DNA of 13,852 nt. Origin: Haplosporangium gracile. Lineage: Eukaryota; Mortierellomycota; Mortierellomycetes; Mortierellales; Mortierellaceae. The notes under the pieces are model-generated. The model was not told where the DNA came from. It did no database searches and was given only the letters and a program-made list of their open reading frames with translations. The stretch is taken from NCBI GenBank assembly GCA_015499985.1, contig JAAAUF010001026.1, positions 1-13,852 of the forward strand, given 5' to 3'. This document shows positions 9,892 to 13,852 of this stretch, in pieces (within the stretch, counting starts at the first letter, position 1; each line of letters begins with the position of its first letter). The translations under genes and the position numbers were made by a program.

Positions 9892-10818
9892 ATGCCTCCC
9901 AAAATCTCCATCAAACCAAAGATCTCAGCTACAGCACGTATTCGCAAGCGGGTTATCGTCGAGGAGGAAGGCTCGGAGGACCACGATGTGAACATGCAGG
10001 ATGATGGTGTTGCAGATGAAGGCGATGTGATGGAAGACGACCTACAGGAACAGGAGCGCTTAGAAGAGGAGCGCTTGAGCAGGGACAAAATCGTCAAGAG
10101 AGAAGGCCGTCAGGATGCACCGCAGGTCAAGACCGTCAGTTCCGGGTCAAAGTCCAAGGATACCATGGCAGAGCGAGCTTACACAGCAGAGCCCATCCCT
10201 GATTCCAAAAGCACGCAGGAATCGTCAGCACAGGGTGATTCTTTGCCAGCTATGGAGGGATTGGAAGGATCGGCAGATAGTGACTCTTTTGACAATTCTG
10301 CAGATCAATACCAAGATCGTAACTTTTCCGTAGAGCCCGAAGGCGAAAGACTACCTGACTATGCTGACGAAGGTGATGAGTTGGTCAAAGAGATCCCAGT
10401 GTACCTGTCGCAGCGCCTTGCCAAGTACCTTTATCTCTTTCAGTATCCCGTTCGTGCAGCTGCTCTACCATACAGTGAAGGATCTGGGCCAAGCAAGGCC
10501 AGGATAAAGCCTTTGTCGCAACTGATCGAACTGGAACTTCCTGTTGATACCAACGCCAGCCAGTACAACAAAGAGCGTGGAGAAGAGCTTGCAATGGGAA
10601 TGAACGACAAGGCTTTGAGGACAGCTTTGGATGATGAGCCTGACGATGACGAGAAGCGAGAATTGCTCGACAAGCAGACTCTTGTATCATCCCTCATTCC
10701 TAACGCTACAAATTACTTGGCAGGAGTCTTGCGAAACGGTAAAGGGTTTTACCAAGTCAAGTAGCACATATGTTGGAAGTCATGTTCTGATATCAAGAGT
10801 ATTGTTTTACATATTGAC

Positions 10819-10857
<39 letters not shown>

Positions 10858-11562
10858 GATTATGATGTTACCCTTTAGACGAGATGCACTTGACTCCCGT
10901 TTACGGAGCAGTCCAACTTCGGCCAAGTTTCAAGTACCTGGACAAGATTGACGAGAAAAAGAAGCAGGCTTCGAAGAAGATCAGTGATGAAGAGAACAAG
11001 GAGTTGCTGGCGAAGCAAAAGGCCGAACAAGAGCAAAAAGCAAGAGCATTGCAGGTAACCCCCAGGAAGCAGCCGACTGATCCCACAGCTGTACTATGAG
11101 TGTGATTGAATAAGTCGAGAGTAGGCTAGAATGTGTGCTTAATTATGTGCTTGCCTATCGCTGTTATTGAATAGGTGCAAGTGAGGAGCGCGGCTGATTC
11201 GGAGGCAAGGCGGACCAGTGGGCCTAACAAGGCGCGCTTGGCCGAAGAAGAGAACTGGACCAAGCTGGACTACTTTGATGCCGAGGTAGGGCGCTCGTTT
11301 TGTTGATCTGTACTTTACTTATTTATATATATTGTGTGTTGCTTGATTCTGTGGAGGTATGTAGAAAACTGAGAAGATGTTTTATATATTTCTTTTAATT
11401 TATGAATGAATGAATGAATAGACACGAGAGTCTACGCTGATCTACGACCGCATGTTTGCAAGCTATGTGGATGAGCTCGACTGTGCGACGACGGTGTCGG
11501 ATTACCTCGGCCTTGTCTCGTCGAACAACTCGTTGCGGAATGTCAAGACAGAGCCCAACTAA
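9892..11562 (+). CDS. POLR3E: RNA polymerase III subunit RPC5/RPC37 (4 exons)
   Basis: POLR3E (yeast Rpc37) pairs with POLR3D/Rpc53 as a TFIIF-like dimer on RNA polymerase III, helping open-complex formation and termination. Exons: 9892-10738, 10879-11054, 11175-11285, 11422-11562, 1275 nt, 424 aa, near fungal Rpc37 rather than the roughly 700-aa animal form. The first 20 residues are basic (MPPKISIKPK...), then about 140 acidic, likely disordered residues. The conserved Sin-like region starts near 165: VKEIPVYLSQ, LYLFQYPVR, RIKPLSQLIELELPVDT, and, across the first junction, MHLTPVYGAVQLRPSFKYLDK. A Lys/Glu coiled segment follows, then ENWTKLDYFDAE and a short C-terminal helix region. ATG 9892 is chosen because upstream residues in frame are unlike the family and begin with GTG. 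It is divergent from CMTR1. Confidence 0.92.
10822..10855. repeat. (TC)17 microsatellite in POLR3E intron 1
   Basis: Seventeen uninterrupted TC units lie in the 140-nt first intron, 23 nt before the acceptor at 10877-10878. On the sense strand it is all pyrimidine, so it may strengthen the 3' splice site. Its length is likely polymorphic. Confidence 0.9.
11402..11421. repeat. ATGA tetranucleotide repeat at the POLR3E intron 3 acceptor
   Basis: About four ATGA/TGAA units run directly into the acceptor AG at 11420-11421, where a polypyrimidine tract would normally be. The TTTATATATTTCTTTTAATTT stretch just upstream probably supplies the tract. Confidence 0.7.
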
Positions 11563-11888
11563 GTCTACAAAAGAGAAATGCGTTGACCAGATTAGCAAAG
11601 CAAACAAGCGGTGTGACTAGCCACTCCCGTACATCACCCACCTGATTCTCAATTTGTTCTTTCTCCCAGCCTAGAAGAACAAGAAATATGAATGGACGTG
11701 GTCTTTGCCTGAAGGCAGTAGCGTCCTGACCAGTGGCGTGCGTTCCTCTTTGCCACCAAAAGAAAATAAAAAAAGAATTGCTTATTAAGGGCTCTGTGAG
11801 ATCTAGGCCCAAGTTCCTTTTCCCCTCCCACCTCTCTCTTTCCACACCCTCCACTCTCTCCATTGTAACTCTCCTCACCCCTCTCGTT
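11563..11888. promoter_or_regulatory. POLR3E 3' region and promoter/5' leader of the membrane-protein gene
   Basis: The first part should hold the POLR3E 3' UTR; no clear AATAAA is seen. An A-rich stretch at 11757-11775 may act as a TATA-like element. A nearly pure pyrimidine tract at about 11814-11887 runs up to the ATG at 11889, typical of the leader of a strongly expressed fungal gene. No ATG occurs in frame between 11733 and 11889. Confidence 0.5.
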
Positions 11889-12653
11889 ATGACTACCACC
11901 CTCAACACCATCCGCAGGTACCTGTCTGCCGGCAACGACGTCTTCGTCGCCTCATCCATCCCAGTCCTCGAATCCTCCTTCTCTAAGCGTTCCCTCGTCC
12001 ACCTCGAGAAGCGTGTCGACTGGTGCACCAACACCACCTACTGTGCTGATGGATCCCATTGCATTGGAGGCGGCCTCTGCAAGAAGAACTTCAACTGGTA
12101 CTGGATCATCGCCGTCGTCGCCTTCCTTTTCATCCTCACCATCTTCACCTGTATCCGTCGCCGCAGGGCCGCTGCCGCCATGGCTTCCCAGCCCGTCGTC
12201 GAGACTATCGCCGTTGTTCCTCAGAACCAGTATTCAGCCTACCCTCCCTCTCAAAGCTATGCCCCCCCTGCCGGCGATCCCAACATGGCTTACCAGACCC
12301 CTGCTGCCTACGTCCCTCCCGCCGGCAGTCCCGCCCCCATCGGATATGCCGCCCCTGGAACTTATGCGCCCCCTGCTGGTTCCCCATACCCCGAGAAGCC
12401 GTACGGTACCCCTCTTGATGCTCCTCCCCCAGCTGCTTACTCGCCTTACCCACCTCCAGCTGCTGCCGGCCCTACTTATTCTGCGCCTTACTCCCCTGCT
12501 CCTTATTCTGCCGCTGCAGCCACTCCTGCCACAGCTTACTCTGCTCCTTACACTCCTCCTGGCATTGGCCAGCCCCAATTGATCGGTAATGCCGCTCCTG
12601 CTCCGTACCCTGTTCCTCAGGGCGAGGCCTCTTCCTATGCCCCTCCGAAGTAA
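11889..12653 (+). CDS. Single-pass membrane protein, 4-Cys ectodomain and Pro/Ala/Tyr repeat tail
   Basis: I do not recognise a named family. The 254-residue single-exon product has: residues 1-42, a polar leader with two dibasic KR sites (33-34 and 41-42; the second, LEKR, looks like a Kex2 site); 43-66, a small domain with Cys 46, 52, 58 and 64 at exact C-x5-C spacing and an N-glycosylation sequon at Asn48; 70-88, a hydrophobic helix (IIAVVAFLFILTIF); 90-93, four Arg, a stop-transfer signal. The remaining 160 residues are Pro, Ala, Tyr and Ser with three Y-[AV]-PPAG-[DS]-P units. The charge pattern predicts the Cys domain outside and the tail in the cytosol. No classic N-terminal signal peptide is visible, so the helix may be a reverse signal anchor, or a first exon may be missing. 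Codons favour C-ending forms much more than in neighbours, suggesting high expression. A cell-surface sensor or adaptor is only a guess. Confidence 0.85.
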   Translation: MTTTLNTIRRYLSAGNDVFVASSIPVLESSFSKRSLVHLEKRVDWCTNTTYCADGSHCIGGGLCKKNFNWYWIIAVVAFLFILTIFTCIRRRRAAAAMASQPVVETIAVVPQNQYSAYPPSQSYAPPAGDPNMAYQTPAAYVPPAGSPAPIGYAAPGTYAPPAGSPYPEKPYGTPLDAPPPAAYSPYPPPAAAGPTYSAPYSPAPYSAAAATPATAYSAPYTPPGIGQPQLIGNAAPAPYPVPQGEASSYAPPK

Positions 12654-13267
12654 ATGAGAGAACCATTTGTCTGCATCTGCACTGCCAAGTGGCCAACCGT
12701 CCGGAGTGGTTTATTTCCCTTCTTCCCCCGTCATCTACCCCTTCTAGTATATCTATCCTATTCACTTACTATCTAGCCGGCCGTAATAATAATATACATA
12801 CAAAAAACATTGTATACCTTAAAACCGTGGTTTGGGTCTTTGAATTTGCGCTTTTGGTCTGATGGCGCTGCGCGGCAGCTAAAAAGTCGAAGATGGATGT
12901 TTAGACCGGCTTGCTGCTTTCTGAGGAGAAAAAGAGAAAGGAGATGGACAAACAGGAGTCGACTCTTTAGCTCCTTTTTTTTTTTTTTTGGGTTTGTTTG
13001 TTTCTTTCCCTCTCTCCTCTTCCCTACTCACACCGCCACTACCAATCTGCCACAATAGCTTTCCAAACAAAGTACAGTTCTGTACATATTCTGTAGATAC
13101 ACCCCCTCCCCCCAAAGAGCGCTGCGCTTGTTCTGCCACTTGCAATTGCTCTCAATAGAGAGAGAGAAAGGCAAAAAAAAAAGATGTCATAAAGTCCAAT
13201 TCGGACCCTGATCAGTTGTTCGCCGTTTGAAATCGTTTGATCGCATTTATTACGTTTTTAGGCTTTT
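12654..13267. other. Convergent 3' intergenic region with poly(A)-type signals and a T15 run
   Basis: Two genes converge here, so both 3' UTRs lie in it. An AATAATAATAATATACAT stretch near 12784-12801 is a likely 3'-end signal for the membrane-protein gene. On the minus strand AATAAA occurs at 13251-13246, 17 nt after the TAA at 13268, and would serve the YbaY-like gene. There is a 15-T run at 12975-12989 and a small inverted repeat GTACAG/CTGTAC at 13072-13085. No coding sequence with support is seen. Confidence 0.55.
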
Positions 13268-13317
13268 TTAAGCTCGGTGAGCCAGTAAAGTCACGTTGCC
13301 CGAGGGGGCATCGTTGG

Positions 13318-13773
13318 TCAGCACGGGACCTGCTTGATCGAGATGAACTCCAGTCGCTGCGTCGAGCTCACAACGGTGCCGCGGAGGGCATAGGTGCGGT
13401 TTGCATGGGTCCGAGCTGTGAGATACGGCATCTCGAAATAAACCGGAAAGTTGCGTTGCTGTCGAGGATTATCGACGACAAGAACCTGCTGGCCAATAAT
13501 GAAGGGGAGGCCTGTTAGTATAGTGATATCGAGAAGCTGGATGGTGATCTTTGAGTCGAGCCCAACTGACGGGATACTATTATTACAACCCCTGTTGGTT
13601 TTATTACTGCTATTGTTATTGTTTTTTATATTGTTATTCCTAGTGTTCATTTTGTTATTGTTATTGTTATTGTTATTCCTGGTGTTGATATTGTTATTGA
13701 CAAGGATCATCTTGCCAAAGATCGCTGTTGACTGAGGAATCATCGGGGACGTCTGTGAAGATGCAGGAGACAT
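13318..13773 (-). CDS. YbaY/YscW-like lipoprotein-type beta domain protein, C-terminus apparently frameshifted
   Basis: Residues 75-145 match the bacterial YbaY/YscW pattern (Pfam PF09619): SKITIQLLDITI, then an FEMPYL segment, RTYALRGTV and LEFISIKQV. The role of these small beta-sandwich domains is poorly known, and in bacteria they sit behind a lipobox signal peptide. Here none is visible: the protein begins MSPASSQTSP, so it is probably intracellular. The first strand (AIFGKMIL, residues 17-24) is split from the next by a 40-residue Asn-rich insert. The ATG at 13773 follows a pyrimidine-rich leader and is the first in frame. The frame stops at 13318 after 151 residues, one strand short of the family; the missing strand (VLTNDAPSGNVTLLAHRA, stop at 13270-13268) follows at once in the next frame, with the slip at the CCC of 13327-13325. 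This may be a sequencing error, a real mutation or recoding. The gene is single-exon and convergent with the membrane-protein gene. Confidence 0.72.
   Translation of the reverse strand: MSPASSQTSPMIPQSTAIFGKMILVNNNINTRNNNNNNNNKMNTRNNNIKNNNNSSNKTNRGCNNSIPSVGLDSKITIQLLDITILTGLPFIIGQQVLVVDNPRQQRNFPVYFEMPYLTARTHANRTYALRGTVVSSTQRLEFISIKQVPC
13579..13698 (-). repeat. Asn-coding AAT/AAC repeat inside the YbaY-like gene
   Basis: About 40 codons, mostly AAT and AAC in alternation, with a pure block of eight Asn at residues 33-40. It stays in frame with the conserved strands on both sides. No plausible GT donor and AG acceptor pair was seen that would remove it, so it is read as an expanded coding microsatellite in a loop. 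Confidence 0.75.
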
Positions 13774-13852
13774 TAATGCTGGATGAAGATGACAATGAAT
13801 TGAGAATTTTGTAGGGTGAGAAGGAATGGGAGGGAGAAAGTGAGGAAGAGAG

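Noticed and set aside
10631..10951. Open frame with alternating Leu-Ser residues
   Set aside because: It is the TC microsatellite in POLR3E intron 1 read as codons.
12013..12582. 189-residue Pro/Leu/Thr-rich open frame in another frame of the membrane-protein gene
   Set aside because: Low-complexity shadow produced by the GC-rich repeat tail; the frame with the Cys domain and helix is the real one.
13237..13518. 93-residue plus-strand open frame opposite the YbaY-like gene
   Set aside because: No family features, and the minus strand carries the conserved domain, leader and AATAAA signal.

Overview
This window looks like nuclear DNA of a fungus. Genes carry many short GT-AG introns (about 83-150 nt), 5' leaders are pyrimidine-rich, and the products are eukaryotic housekeeping proteins. 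A cap-1 methyltransferase and a recognisable ZW10 argue against Saccharomyces-type yeasts. The short RPC37-type POLR3E and overall style would suit an early-diverging lineage (Mucoromycota or Mortierella-like), but that placement is inference. I see no tRNA or rRNA gene, transposon, IS, CRISPR array or phage gene.

Layout: (1) 1-204, 3' end of an unidentified plus-strand gene. (2) 480-4128 plus, ZW10 (Dsl1/NRZ tethering), 13 exons, 811 aa as modelled. (3) 4165-7187 minus, MED17 (Mediator head), 7 exons, 779 aa, convergent with ZW10, only 36 nt between stop codons. (4) 7321 to about 9457 minus, CMTR1-like mRNA cap 2'-O-methyltransferase, 3 visible exons, first exon unresolved, ending in a His/Gln-rich tail. 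(5) 9892-11562 plus, POLR3E/RPC37 (RNA polymerase III), 4 exons, 424 aa, divergent from CMTR1. (6) 11889-12653 plus, single-exon small membrane protein with a four-cysteine ectodomain and a Pro/Ala/Tyr repeat tail. (7) 13773-13318 minus, a protein with a bacterial-type YbaY/YscW-like beta domain interrupted by an asparagine tract; its last conserved strand lies in another frame just past the stop.

MED17, CMTR1 and POLR3E all serve transcription, and CMTR1/POLR3E probably share a divergent promoter region, but nothing shows that the genes form a pathway. The least ordinary loci are the YbaY-like gene, the His/Gln tail on the cap methyltransferase, and the membrane protein. I found no convincing new multi-gene system.
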